Shown here: piece after piece, positions 25,698 to 33,613 of the stretch
Layout: every line of letters starts with the position of its first letter
Numbering within the stretch: position 1 is the first letter of the stretch
DNA from: ELB16-189 sp018266435
Lineage (GTDB): Bacteria > Bacteroidota > Bacteroidia > Cytophagales > Cyclobacteriaceae
Direction of reading: 5' to 3'
NCBI GenBank assembly: GCA_030123525.1
Contig: CP126125.1
Coordinates: 744,001-808,000, forward strand
Length of the DNA stretch: 64,000 nt
Notes under the pieces: model-generated
Told to the model about the DNA's origin: nothing
The model's input: only the letters and a program-made list of their open reading frames with translations
Databases searched by the model: none
Position numbers and translations under genes: made by a program

Positions 25698-26351
25698 ATG
25701 AATTCTTTTGCTTTTGTATTTGATATGGACGGTGTGATTGTTGACACCAACCCCTTTCATAAAATAGCCCTTAAACAATTTGCCGAAAAATACGGCTACA
25801 CGCTTTCAGAAGAAGAGTTAGTAAAAAAAATCTATGGCCGCACCAACAAAGAATGGATTGCCAATTTATTTCAGCGCTCCATGTCACCGGCTGAACTCTC
25901 ACACTATGGCGAAGAGAAAGAAGCCCTGTTCAGGGCTATTTATGAAAAAGATATTGTAGAGGTAAAAGGGCTGACTTCATTTTTGAAAGAAGCATTCCGA
26001 TTGGGAATTACTATGGCCATCGGCACATCCGCTCCGCGCAGCAACGTGGATTTTGTATTGAAGCATACAGGCATTGAAAAATTCTTTTCCTCCATTCTGG
26101 ACGAATCACATGTTACACATGGCAAGCCCAATCCTGAAATTTATATCAACTGTGCAAAAGTTTTGAACATGCCCACTTCGCACTGCATTGTGTTTGAAGA
26201 TTCTCTTTCAGGCATTGCTTCGGGCAAAGCTGCCGGCTGCCCGGTAGTAGGTGTTGCTACTACACACACGGCTGCAGAACTTGGAACAAAAGTGGTAATT
26301 AAAGATTTTACGGAGATGACTGCGCAAGAAATTATCAGCGCATATTCTTAA
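25698..26351 (+). CDS. HAD-superfamily phosphatase/phosphomutase
   Basis: A 217-residue haloacid-dehalogenase-family hydrolase of the beta-phosphoglucomutase-like subgroup. Motif I is FDMDGVIVDTN with nucleophile D9 and acid D11, then a helical cap (about 15-85). Motif II is IGTSAPRSN, and motif III/IV is HGKPNPEIY with FEDSLSGIASGKAAGC. The substrate is probably a sugar phosphate. The nearby glucan phosphorylase makes glucose-1-phosphate chemistry possible, but that link is loose. The stop overlaps the convergent aguB stop by four bases. Confidence 0.88.
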   Translation: MNSFAFVFDMDGVIVDTNPFHKIALKQFAEKYGYTLSEEELVKKIYGRTNKEWIANLFQRSMSPAELSHYGEEKEALFRAIYEKDIVEVKGLTSFLKEAFRLGITMAIGTSAPRSNVDFVLKHTGIEKFFSSILDESHVTHGKPNPEIYINCAKVLNMPTSHCIVFEDSLSGIASGKAAGCPVVGVATTHTAAELGTKVVIKDFTEMTAQEIISAYS

Positions 26352-27226
26352 TTCTCGTCTATAAACCGCTTCGTGATCGGTTGATACGAATCAATTCTTC
26401 TATCGCGCATAAATGGCCAATGCACACGCACGCTGTCGGTACGATCAAGATCTATTTCTGTGACTGTAACTTCTTCTTGGTCGTGCGAAGCGAGATACAA
26501 CAATCTGCCAAGCGGATTGGCCACAAATGAACCTCCCCAAAATTTCATCGCTCCGTTTTGTTCAAGCCCAACCCTGTTCACACTTACCACATGCACACCA
26601 TTGGCTACTGCATGACTGCGTTGAATGGTTTGCCAAGCGTTGTACTGCTCACTATTAGTAGCTTCATCTTGCGAAGTGGCCCATCCAATGGCGGTTGGGT
26701 AAAATAAAATCTCCGCGCCCATTAAAGATGTGATGCGTGCCCCTTCCGGGTACCATTGATCCCAGCAAATCAAAACTCCGATGGTGGCAAATTTTGTTTT
26801 GAAGATTTTATACCCAAGATCGCCCGGGGTGAAATAAAATTTTTCGTAGTAAGCCGGGTCATCAGGGATGTGCATTTTACGATACTTGCCAAGGTATGTT
26901 CCATCGGCATCTAACACAGCCGTGGTGTTGTGATAAATGCCTTGTGCCCGTTTTTCAAACAACGAAGCAATGATGACTACGCCAAGTTCTTTTGCAACTG
27001 TCGACAGTTTATCGGATGACGGACCGGGAATTGATTCGGCCAATTTAAAATTTTCATAATCTTCCACATCGCAAAAATAAAGTGACGTGAATAGTTCTTG
27101 CAGGCAAACAATCTGTGCACCTTTTTGCGCGGCTTCACGAATTTTAATTATTGCTTTCGCAAGGTTTTCTTCTTTGTTGGCGGTGCAGCTCATCTGCACG
27201 GTTCCGATTTTCACAAGTTTTGACAC
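26348..27226 (-). CDS. aguB: N-carbamoylputrescine amidase (carbon-nitrogen hydrolase)
   Basis: A 292-residue nitrilase-superfamily amidase. The catalytic triad is E44 in CLQELFTSLYFC, K117 in KYRKMHIPDDPAYYEKFYF and C154 in GVLICWDQWYPEG. The extended lysine-region motif is characteristic of the AguB group, which hydrolyses N-carbamoylputrescine to putrescine in the arginine-agmatine polyamine route. No agmatine deiminase gene is in the window. It ends the minus-strand run M16-ispF-mnmD-aguB, starting 47 bases after mnmD. Confidence 0.92.
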   Translation of the reverse strand: MSKLVKIGTVQMSCTANKEENLAKAIIKIREAAQKGAQIVCLQELFTSLYFCDVEDYENFKLAESIPGPSSDKLSTVAKELGVVIIASLFEKRAQGIYHNTTAVLDADGTYLGKYRKMHIPDDPAYYEKFYFTPGDLGYKIFKTKFATIGVLICWDQWYPEGARITSLMGAEILFYPTAIGWATSQDEATNSEQYNAWQTIQRSHAVANGVHVVSVNRVGLEQNGAMKFWGGSFVANPLGRLLYLASHDQEEVTVTEIDLDRTDSVRVHWPFMRDRRIDSYQPITKRFIDEN

Positions 27227-27273
27227 GCTGTTATATTTTCACAAAACTACAATCGTAATTGAGAAATCTAAAA

Positions 27274-27951
27274 TCATTTTACTGCCCTCACCATTTCTCT
27301 TTTACCCGGAGGGCCGGGCAGTGTTTCAACGGTAAGTCTTAATGTTTTCAAATCTCTTTTAAGCTGGCCTTTGGCACAATAGGTAACAAATACACCACGC
27401 GGTTTTAATGCATTAACTGTTTTTTCTAAAACAGAAAGTTTCCACATGTCGGGTTGCTTGGCCGGTGCAAAGGCATCAAAAAAAATGATTTCAAAAGTTT
27501 CGTTCGGTAATTCAATTTCGTAAATAGATTGTTCTGTTTTTTTTAAACAAAAAAAATCATTGATTTGAATTGATTCTTCCCACGGGCTTGCATGAATCTC
27601 TTGAAAAAGAGTTTTTCCGTTACTAAAGAAAATCAAGTCTGCATAGTTCAATTGGCCGGCTATTTCTTTTTTAACCGGAAATGCTTCGATGGAGGTATAC
27701 TTAATTTTTATTTTATTTTTTGTTGCAAACTCTAATGCCAGCAGCACATTTAATCCGGTGCCCAATCCCACTTCAAAAATATTTACACTTTGCGTTTTAT
27801 TTTCATTCAAAAAATATTCAAGTCCGTTTTTTATAAAAACATATCTCGACTCTTGAATGGCTCCGTGGGTAGAATGATAGGTTTCGTTTAATATTTCATT
27901 CAGTAAAGAATGAGAACCATCTTTTGTTTCGATGATTTTTATTGAATTCAT
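27274..27951 (-). CDS. mnmD: tRNA U34 5-methylaminomethyl methyltransferase MnmD
   Basis: A 225-residue stand-alone MnmC2-type methyltransferase, producing mnm5(s2)U34 in tRNAs. The SAM motif is FEVGLGTGLNVLLALEFA, and the catalytic-region motif is FFDAFAPAKQPDMWKL. The stretch VFVTYCAKGQLKRDL follows, as in MnmC N-terminal domains. The MnmC FAD oxidase domain is absent, as expected for MnmD. The stop and the ispF stop/start region overlap as ATGA (27948-27951), indicating translational coupling with ispF. Confidence 0.92.
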   Translation of the reverse strand: MNSIKIIETKDGSHSLLNEILNETYHSTHGAIQESRYVFIKNGLEYFLNENKTQSVNIFEVGLGTGLNVLLALEFATKNKIKIKYTSIEAFPVKKEIAGQLNYADLIFFSNGKTLFQEIHASPWEESIQINDFFCLKKTEQSIYEIELPNETFEIIFFDAFAPAKQPDMWKLSVLEKTVNALKPRGVFVTYCAKGQLKRDLKTLRLTVETLPGPPGKREMVRAVK

Positions 27952-28427
27952 TTTTTCGAAATCAATGCAACGGCATAGGCGTTCACACCTTCTTCGCGCC
28001 CCACATAACCCAGTCCTTCGTTGGTGGTGGCTTTGATCGAGACATCGTCTTCAGAAATATTCATCAACGGTGCCAGTGTTTTTTTCATTGCGGGGATAAA
28101 CGGATTCACTTTTGGTTTTTCGAGTGTAAGCGTGCAGTCTACGTTTTCAATTTGCCATCCCCTTTCTGAGAGCATGCTTGTTATCTCTTGCAAAAAGAAT
28201 TTTGAATCCTTCCCTTTCCAGCGTGGATCTTTGTTGGAGAAATGAAACCCAATATCTCCCAGGTTAGCGGCACCCAGCAAGGCATCGCAAATGGCGTGAA
28301 TGAGCACATCGGCATCGCTGTGGCCAACGGCTCCTTTATCAGATGGTAGTTTGATTCCGCCCAGCCAGAAATCTTTTCCGGTTTCCAGTGGGTGCACATC
28401 AAAACCAAGGCCTACGCGCAGTTTCAT
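27948..28427 (-). CDS. ispF: 2-C-methyl-D-erythritol 2,4-cyclodiphosphate synthase
   Basis: A 159-residue enzyme of the non-mevalonate isoprenoid pathway. The zinc ligands are D10, H12 (GFDVHPLE) and H44 (DADVLIHA). The phosphate and nucleotide site GHSDADVLIHAICDALLGAANLGDIG is intact (split here for length: GHSDAD, ALLGAANLGDIGFHF). Length and motifs are standard. It overlaps both neighbours by four bases (ATGA), forming a tight M16-ispF-mnmD unit. Confidence 0.97.
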   Translation of the reverse strand: MKLRVGLGFDVHPLETGKDFWLGGIKLPSDKGAVGHSDADVLIHAICDALLGAANLGDIGFHFSNKDPRWKGKDSKFFLQEITSMLSERGWQIENVDCTLTLEKPKVNPFIPAMKKTLAPLMNISEDDVSIKATTNEGLGYVGREEGVNAYAVALISKK

Positions 28428-29662
28428 TGGGTGGCGTGATAATACATGGTGCAGGAGTTATTTTCAGTAAAGATTTCTTGTGCTGTACGGTAAATATCCT
28501 CTTCCGATACATTTTCTGTTAATTCTATTTCCTGGTTTACCCGGTTAATGTCTCCGCACAACGAGGCGAAGGCCAGGTTCATGGCACGGTTCAAAATTTC
28601 CACTTCTCCAAAGATATGTGTGGAGAGTGCCTGATTTTTTACTTTTTGAAGTTCGTGTTTAGCCACTCCTTCGCTCACAATGGTCTGAAGAATTTTATCC
28701 ACCTCCTTTTCTGCATCGAGTAAATCAATTCCTTCGCACACTCGCCCGCTTACCACTAACAATCCCGGGTCAATTGTGCCCGTTACAAAAGAGGAGATGG
28801 ATGCAAAGATTTCTTTTTCTTTTACCAGTGTGCGATACAACCGGCTGGATTCGCCCCGGCTTAGCACATCGCTCAATAAATCTGAAGCATAGTAATCGGG
28901 GTGAAACCGGCCAGCCATGTGAAAGGTTTTGTACAAGGCGTTAGCCGGAACTTTTGCGTACACATGTTCTGCGCGTTTGTGTGTGTGTCGGGGCTCGTGT
29001 GCCAAATTTCTCGTTTTCTTTTTTCCGGCCGGAATGGGTGCAAACCATTTCTCTGATAATTTCTTCACCTGATCTACCGTTACATTGCCTGCCACAACCA
29101 GCACGGCATTGTTAGGAGTATAGTGGGTGAAGAAAAATTTTTTTACATCATCCATCGTAGCATTTTCGATGTGAGAAATTTCTTTGCCAATGGTTGCCCA
29201 TTGATACGGATGTGCCTGGTAGGCCAACGGTCGAAGTTTGAGCCACACGTCTCCGTACGGTTGATTCAAGTATCGTTGTTTAAACTCTTCAATCACCACT
29301 TTGCGTTGCACTTCCAGCACCTTGGGGTCAAACGACAAACTCAGCATGCGGTCGCTTTCCAGCCAAAACCCGGTTTCAAGATTCGATGCGGGTACTGTCA
29401 GATAATAATTGGTAATGTCGGTGTTGGTAAAGGCATTGTTTTCACCGCCTACCAATTGTAACGGTTCATCATAGCTGGGAATATTTTTTGAGCCGCCAAA
29501 CATCAGGTGTTCAAATAAATGAGCGAAGCCTGTTTTATTTGGGTCTTCATCGCGTGAGCCCACATCGTATAAAATATTCATCACGGCAATTTGTACGGAA
29601 TGATCTTCGTGTACAATCACCCGCAGGCCGTTGTCGAGGGTAAATTCGTTAAACAAAATCAT
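28424..29662 (-). CDS. M16 family zinc metallopeptidase
   Basis: A 412-residue insulinase-family peptidase. The inverted zinc motif H48-L-F-E51-H52 lies in GFAHLFEHLMFGG, and the distal glutamates are in VVIEEFKQRYLNQPYG. There is no signal peptide (start MILFNEFTLDNGLRV), so it is cytoplasmic or, less likely, processed otherwise. A second M16 half (about 215-412) contains RGESSRLYRTLVKE. It is the first gene of the operon with ispF, mnmD and aguB. It is distinct from the exported M16 pair at 52383-55162. Probably processes small peptides; the target is unknown. Confidence 0.92.
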   Translation of the reverse strand: MILFNEFTLDNGLRVIVHEDHSVQIAVMNILYDVGSRDEDPNKTGFAHLFEHLMFGGSKNIPSYDEPLQLVGGENNAFTNTDITNYYLTVPASNLETGFWLESDRMLSLSFDPKVLEVQRKVVIEEFKQRYLNQPYGDVWLKLRPLAYQAHPYQWATIGKEISHIENATMDDVKKFFFTHYTPNNAVLVVAGNVTVDQVKKLSEKWFAPIPAGKKKTRNLAHEPRHTHKRAEHVYAKVPANALYKTFHMAGRFHPDYYASDLLSDVLSRGESSRLYRTLVKEKEIFASISSFVTGTIDPGLLVVSGRVCEGIDLLDAEKEVDKILQTIVSEGVAKHELQKVKNQALSTHIFGEVEILNRAMNLAFASLCGDINRVNQEIELTENVSEEDIYRTAQEIFTENNSCTMYYHATQ

Positions 29663-29675
29663 AGCTGCCCAAAAT

Positions 29676-29683
29676 TACCTTTG
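29676..29683 (+). promoter_or_regulatory. Possible -7 promoter element of the desaturase gene
   Basis: TACCTTTG matches TAnnTTTG and lies 64 bases before the ATG at 29748. No clear TTG is seen at the -33 distance, so support is partial. Confidence 0.4.
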
Positions 29684-29747
29684 TTTTTGTAAATCGTACA
29701 GTAAAAGATTTTGTCTTTCCATAATAAATAACAACCTTGACCTACTT

Positions 29748-30755
29748 ATGAGAGAAACCACCTTCCGATTTTCTGAAAGCCCGGAACCCCATCGCATTCG
29801 CACGCTCCTGATTTTAAAACAATATCCCGATGTAAAAAAACTGATGGGCAAAAACCCTGCGACCATTTTTGCCATAGCAGGGCTGGTTGGAGGCATGATC
29901 GGTCTTTCGTACTGGGTAAAAGACAGTGCCTGGTGGGTTGTTTTTCTGGTAGCCTATTGTGTGGGGGCGTTTTTCAATCACGCGCTGTTTGTGATGATTC
30001 ACGAATGTTCGCATCATTTGCTTTTTAAAAATAAATCAATGAACCGGCTGGCCGCTATTGTGGCCAACCTGCCTCATGTTTTTCCATCAGCCATTTCATT
30101 TGAACGCTACCATATCAAACACCATTCGTTTCAGGGTGTGCATGAACTGGATGCCGACCTGCCTGATTTTTGGGAAGCCAAATTGTTCAACAATACAGTG
30201 ATCGGAAAAGCATTTTGGCTGTTGCTCTTCCCGGTATTTCAGGTGATCCGCACGTTTCGTTTGAAAGAAATCAAACCGGTGGATGGATGGATAGTTACCA
30301 ATTGGATTATTCAAATTGCCTTCAATGTAGCACTCTGGGTTTTCTTCGGACCAAAAGCACTGCTGTTTATGTTACTGAGTTTCTTTTTTTCGGTAGGCCT
30401 GCACCCGTTGGGTGCCCGGTGGATTCAAGAACATTACCTGACACTGAGTGAAACACAGGAAACATACAGTTATTATGGAGGATTGAATGCCGTAGCATTT
30501 AATGTAGGCTACCACAACGAGCACCACGATTTTCCTTCCATCCCGTGGAATAAATTACCTAAGCTAAAGCAAACGGCCCCTGCATTTTATGATTCATTGC
30601 TCGCTCACCGGTCTTGGACAAGGCTTTTTTTTCGCTTTTTGTTCGATAAAAATATTTCACTCTACTCGCGCATTACCCGCAACGAGCGTGGCAAAGTAAA
30701 ACTGAGCGATGAAAGCAAACCTGACGCTGAGTTCATTGCAGAAAAAGTGATTTAG
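29748..30755 (+). CDS. Fatty acid desaturase, sphingolipid Delta4-desaturase (DES) homologue
   Basis: A 335-residue membrane di-iron desaturase from the ATG at 29748; the open frame extends 39 codons further but without domain sense. The N-terminal motif EPHRIRTLLILKQYPDVKKLMG resembles the lipid-binding start of ceramide Delta4-desaturases (split: EPHRIRTLL, KQYPDVKKLMG). The histidine boxes are H85-ECS-H89, H122-IK-H125-H126, and H256-NE-H259-H260-DFP. The context ETYSYYGGLN before the last box and NVGYHNEHHDFPSIP are near-identical to animal DEGS1. The protein probably introduces a Delta4 or nearby double bond into a sphingoid base or acyl chain. This is unusual among bacteria. Confidence 0.88.
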   Translation: MRETTFRFSESPEPHRIRTLLILKQYPDVKKLMGKNPATIFAIAGLVGGMIGLSYWVKDSAWWVVFLVAYCVGAFFNHALFVMIHECSHHLLFKNKSMNRLAAIVANLPHVFPSAISFERYHIKHHSFQGVHELDADLPDFWEAKLFNNTVIGKAFWLLLFPVFQVIRTFRLKEIKPVDGWIVTNWIIQIAFNVALWVFFGPKALLFMLLSFFFSVGLHPLGARWIQEHYLTLSETQETYSYYGGLNAVAFNVGYHNEHHDFPSIPWNKLPKLKQTAPAFYDSLLAHRSWTRLFFRFLFDKNISLYSRITRNERGKVKLSDESKPDAEFIAEKVI

Positions 30756-30812
30756 GTAAAGTACTTCGTACGTTAACGATCTCGTTTTAACTTTACGCCT
30801 TTCCTAGGAACT

Positions 30813-32813
30813 ATGAAATTCTCACGCAATAAATATTCAGACGAAACGCTCATTGAGCTATATGAGCGATTACTCAAACCCCGGTTGATCGAAGAAAAAA
30901 TGCTGATCCTGCTTCGCCAAAACAAAATCAGTAAATGGTTTAGCGGTATCGGGCAGGAGGCCATCTCAGTGGGCATCTGTGCGGCATTGGACAAAGACGA
31001 ATACATTTTGCCCATGCACCGTAACCTGGGCGTGTTTACGGGTCGTGATATGCCCTTCGAAAAATTATTTGCCCAATGGCAAGGCACTTTAAGCGGCTAC
31101 ACCCAGGGCCGCGACCGCTCGTTTCACTTTGGCACCAACGAGCACCACATCGTGGGTATGATTTCTCACCTCGGTCCGCAAAACGGTGTGGCTGATGGCA
31201 TAGCCCTGGCCACCAAACTAAAAAAAGACAACCTGCCTGCCGGGCAAGCGGGCAAAGTTACCGTGGTGTTTAATGGCGATGGTGGTACCAGCGAAGGCGA
31301 TTTTCATGAAGGCATAAACGTGGCAGCCGTGTGGGACCTCCCTGTAATTTTTGTCATTGAAAATAACGGCTACGGATTAAGTACACCAAGCAACGAGCAA
31401 TTTCGTTGCAAACAATTTATTGATAAAGCCATCGGCTACGGCATCGAGGGCGTGCAAATAGATGGCAACAATATTTTAGAAGTGTACGACACAGTGAAAA
31501 ACTTAGCAGAAAATATTCGTAAAAAACCGCGGCCTGTTTTGCTGGAGTGCCTCACCTTTCGTATGCGTGGCCATGAAGAAGCCAGCGGCACCAAATATGT
31601 GCCTAAGGAATTGATGGAAGCGTGGGCTAAAAAAGATCCGGTTGATAACTACGAAAAATATTTGCTGAATAAAAAAATCATCGATCAAAAGACAATTGAC
31701 AGCATTCGTAAAAAAACAAAAAAAGAAATTGAAGATGGACTGGCTATTGCCTTCGCAGAAAAACTTCCTGAGGCCAGTACAGAAAAAGAAATGAACGATG
31801 TGTACGCCCCGTTCATCCCAGTAACCATTAATCCGTCATCAGAAAAAAAATCAGAAAAACGTTTCATTGATGCCATCAGTGACGGACTGCGGCAGAGCAT
31901 GGAGAAATACACCAATCTGGTGTTGATGGGGCAAGATATTGCCGACTATGGCGGTGTGTTTAAAATCACCGAAGGTTTTGTAAAACAATTTGGCAAAGAC
32001 CGCGTGCGCAATACACCACTTTGCGAGTCGGCCATTGTTGGGGCGGGGTTGGGGCTTTCCATTAAAGGCATGAAGGCCATGGTGGAAATGCAGTTTGCCG
32101 ATTTTGTTACCGAAGGATTTAACCAGATCATAAACAACCTGGCCAAAGCACATTGGCGCTGGGGGCAAAATGCCGATGTAGTGGTGCGCATGCCTACGGG
32201 AGCAGGTACGGCCGCAGGACCATACCATTCACAGAGCAACGAAGCCTGGTTCTTCCACACGCCCGGGTTGAAAATTGTTTATCCGTCCAATCCTTACGAT
32301 GCCAAAGGATTGTTGTGTGCGGCCATCGAAGACCCCAACCCGTATATGTATTTTGAGCATAAACTGCTATACCGCTCAGTAAAAGAATTCGTGCCCGATG
32401 ATTATTATACAATTGAAATCGGCAAAGCAAAATTAGTGAGCGAAGGAAATGATCTCTCCATCATCACTTACGGTATGGGTGTGCACTGGGCAAACGAAAT
32501 ACTCACCTCGATGCCCGATGTAAAAGCCGATGTGCTCGACTTGCGCACCTTGTTGCCGTGGGACAAAGAAGCCGTGGAGCAAACCGTGAAAAAAACCAAC
32601 CGCGTGTTGATTTTGCATGAAGATACCCTAACCGGAGGAATCGGGGCAGAGCTATCCGCGTGGATTACCGAGCATTGTTTTAACCACCTCGATGCACCCG
32701 TGATGCGTGTTGCCGGTTTGGATACAGCCATTCCATTTGCTCCTACCCTGGAAAATAATTTTTTGCCGAAAGGGCGGCTAAAGGGGAAGATTGAAGAGTT
32801 GATAAAATATTGA
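30813..32813 (+). CDS. Branched-chain 2-oxoacid dehydrogenase E1, fused alpha-beta subunits
   Basis: A 666-residue thiamine-diphosphate enzyme joining E1 alpha (about 1-330) and E1 beta (about 345-666) in one chain, a fusion common in Bacteroidota. The ThDP/Mg motif is NGDGGTSEGDFHEG...ENNGYG (about 154-187). The beta half shows MGQDIADYGGVFKITEGF, TPLCESAIVGAGLGLS and DLRTLLPWDKEAV. It forms acyl-CoA for branched fatty acids and amino-acid breakdown, with E2 and E3 elsewhere. Residues 140-147 (NLPAGQAG) are an extra stretch encoded by a palindromic repeat, placed just before the conserved ThDP strand. The gene is downstream of the desaturase, 57 bases apart. Confidence 0.92.
   Translation: MKFSRNKYSDETLIELYERLLKPRLIEEKMLILLRQNKISKWFSGIGQEAISVGICAALDKDEYILPMHRNLGVFTGRDMPFEKLFAQWQGTLSGYTQGRDRSFHFGTNEHHIVGMISHLGPQNGVADGIALATKLKKDNLPAGQAGKVTVVFNGDGGTSEGDFHEGINVAAVWDLPVIFVIENNGYGLSTPSNEQFRCKQFIDKAIGYGIEGVQIDGNNILEVYDTVKNLAENIRKKPRPVLLECLTFRMRGHEEASGTKYVPKELMEAWAKKDPVDNYEKYLLNKKIIDQKTIDSIRKKTKKEIEDGLAIAFAEKLPEASTEKEMNDVYAPFIPVTINPSSEKKSEKRFIDAISDGLRQSMEKYTNLVLMGQDIADYGGVFKITEGFVKQFGKDRVRNTPLCESAIVGAGLGLSIKGMKAMVEMQFADFVTEGFNQIINNLAKAHWRWGQNADVVVRMPTGAGTAAGPYHSQSNEAWFFHTPGLKIVYPSNPYDAKGLLCAAIEDPNPYMYFEHKLLYRSVKEFVPDDYYTIEIGKAKLVSEGNDLSIITYGMGVHWANEILTSMPDVKADVLDLRTLLPWDKEAVEQTVKKTNRVLILHEDTLTGGIGAELSAWITEHCFNHLDAPVMRVAGLDTAIPFAPTLENNFLPKGRLKGKIEELIKY
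31231..31254 (+). repeat. In-frame palindromic repeat insertion encoding PAGQAG
   Basis: The sequence CCTGCCTGCCGGGCAAGCGGGCA (split CCTGCCTGCC / GGGCAAGCGGGCA) is a short GC-rich imperfect palindrome inside the E1 gene. It encodes L-P-A-G-Q-A-G, absent from other members of the family as I know them. Similar PAGQAG/PAGRQG insertions occur in many Bacteroidota proteins and behave like dispersed palindromic elements. Reading frame is kept. Confidence 0.6.
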
Positions 32814-32857
32814 TCCGTCAACGGTAAATTAACATTGCAATTAACAAATCTAAGACG

Positions 32858-33244
32858 GTGAAACTCGTTCCAACATTTCGTTGTCTCAACTTTCAAGAGT
32901 CCTTGGATTTTTATACCAAAATATTGGAGTTCAACATTGACTTTATTCATGAAACCCCTACGCCAGACCGAATTGTTCACTTTGCAGGATTAGACAAAAA
33001 TGGTTGTGAACTGCATCTATCAGAACACCGTGGTGATGGGGTATTTGGCAGTGTAGCTTATGTACGCGTGGATGAAGTGGATGAGCTTTTCAAGCGGTTT
33101 GTCAGGAATGGATTACCAAAATCTCACAAAAAAGATTCGCCCGTGCATCACGAACCAACCGATCAAACGTGGGGCATGAGGGAGTTTTATGTAGATGACC
33201 CAAGCGGCAATACATTGCGCTTCGGCTGTGCTATTCGCGGCTGA
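32858..33244 (+). CDS. VOC-family protein (glyoxalase/bleomycin resistance-like)
   Basis: A 128-residue protein of the vicinal-oxygen-chelate superfamily starting at GTG 32858. It has two beta-alpha-beta-beta-beta modules: RCLNFQESLDFYTKILEFN (first) and SVAYVRVDEVDELFKRFVR leading to REFYVDDPSGNTLRFG (second). The closing motif is that of bleomycin-binding proteins, which sequester rather than modify. Function in situ is unknown. The 3' end overlaps the convergent 99-residue gene by 14 bases. Confidence 0.82.
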   Translation: MKLVPTFRCLNFQESLDFYTKILEFNIDFIHETPTPDRIVHFAGLDKNGCELHLSEHRGDGVFGSVAYVRVDEVDELFKRFVRNGLPKSHKKDSPVHHEPTDQTWGMREFYVDDPSGNTLRFGCAIRG

Positions 33245-33530
33245 GAAGTTCTGTCACAATTTCTTCCCATTCTTTGCCCAACCTGATCGTTGGAAATTGT
33301 TTGCCGGCACGAGTATACCAGTAGCGTGCATTTGATGGGTCTCCTTCCCTGCGGTGCAAGTACGCGTGCACCCATGAGCCGTCTTTACTTTCAATTTCCT
33401 GCGCCAGGGCGTGGGCATGTTCCCAGTTCTCTTTCGCCTCGTGCCACAATGCTTTTAGGAGCACAGACACCTGATCGGGGGGTTCATTGCCTTTAATGGA
33501 TGACTTAAATTCTTCGAGGTTCATTTTCAA
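33231..33530 (-). CDS. Small conserved protein of unknown function
   Basis: A 99-residue soluble protein, acidic and helical, with W-rich stretches: LLKALWHEAKENWEHAHALAQ, DGSWVHAYLHRREGDPSNARYWYTRAGK. The TPR-like helix pair and the HAYLHRREGD-x3-A-x-YWY-x-RA motif recur in small uncharacterised proteins of Bacteroidota and Proteobacteria. No catalytic motif is evident. It converges with, and overlaps by 14 bases, the VOC gene. Confidence 0.65.
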   Translation of the reverse strand: MKMNLEEFKSSIKGNEPPDQVSVLLKALWHEAKENWEHAHALAQEIESKDGSWVHAYLHRREGDPSNARYWYTRAGKQFPTIRLGKEWEEIVTELLSRE

Positions 33531-33613
33531 TCACGTGTTCAAAGTAATCAGAATAAATGGGGCGAAACAATTTTTATTAACTTAGCCTGTTTAATTAAGA
33601 GACTAACCTTTTT

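Noticed and set aside
29631..29747. Upstream extension of the desaturase
   Set aside because: The added residues have no domain sense and precede the candidate promoter element at 29676.
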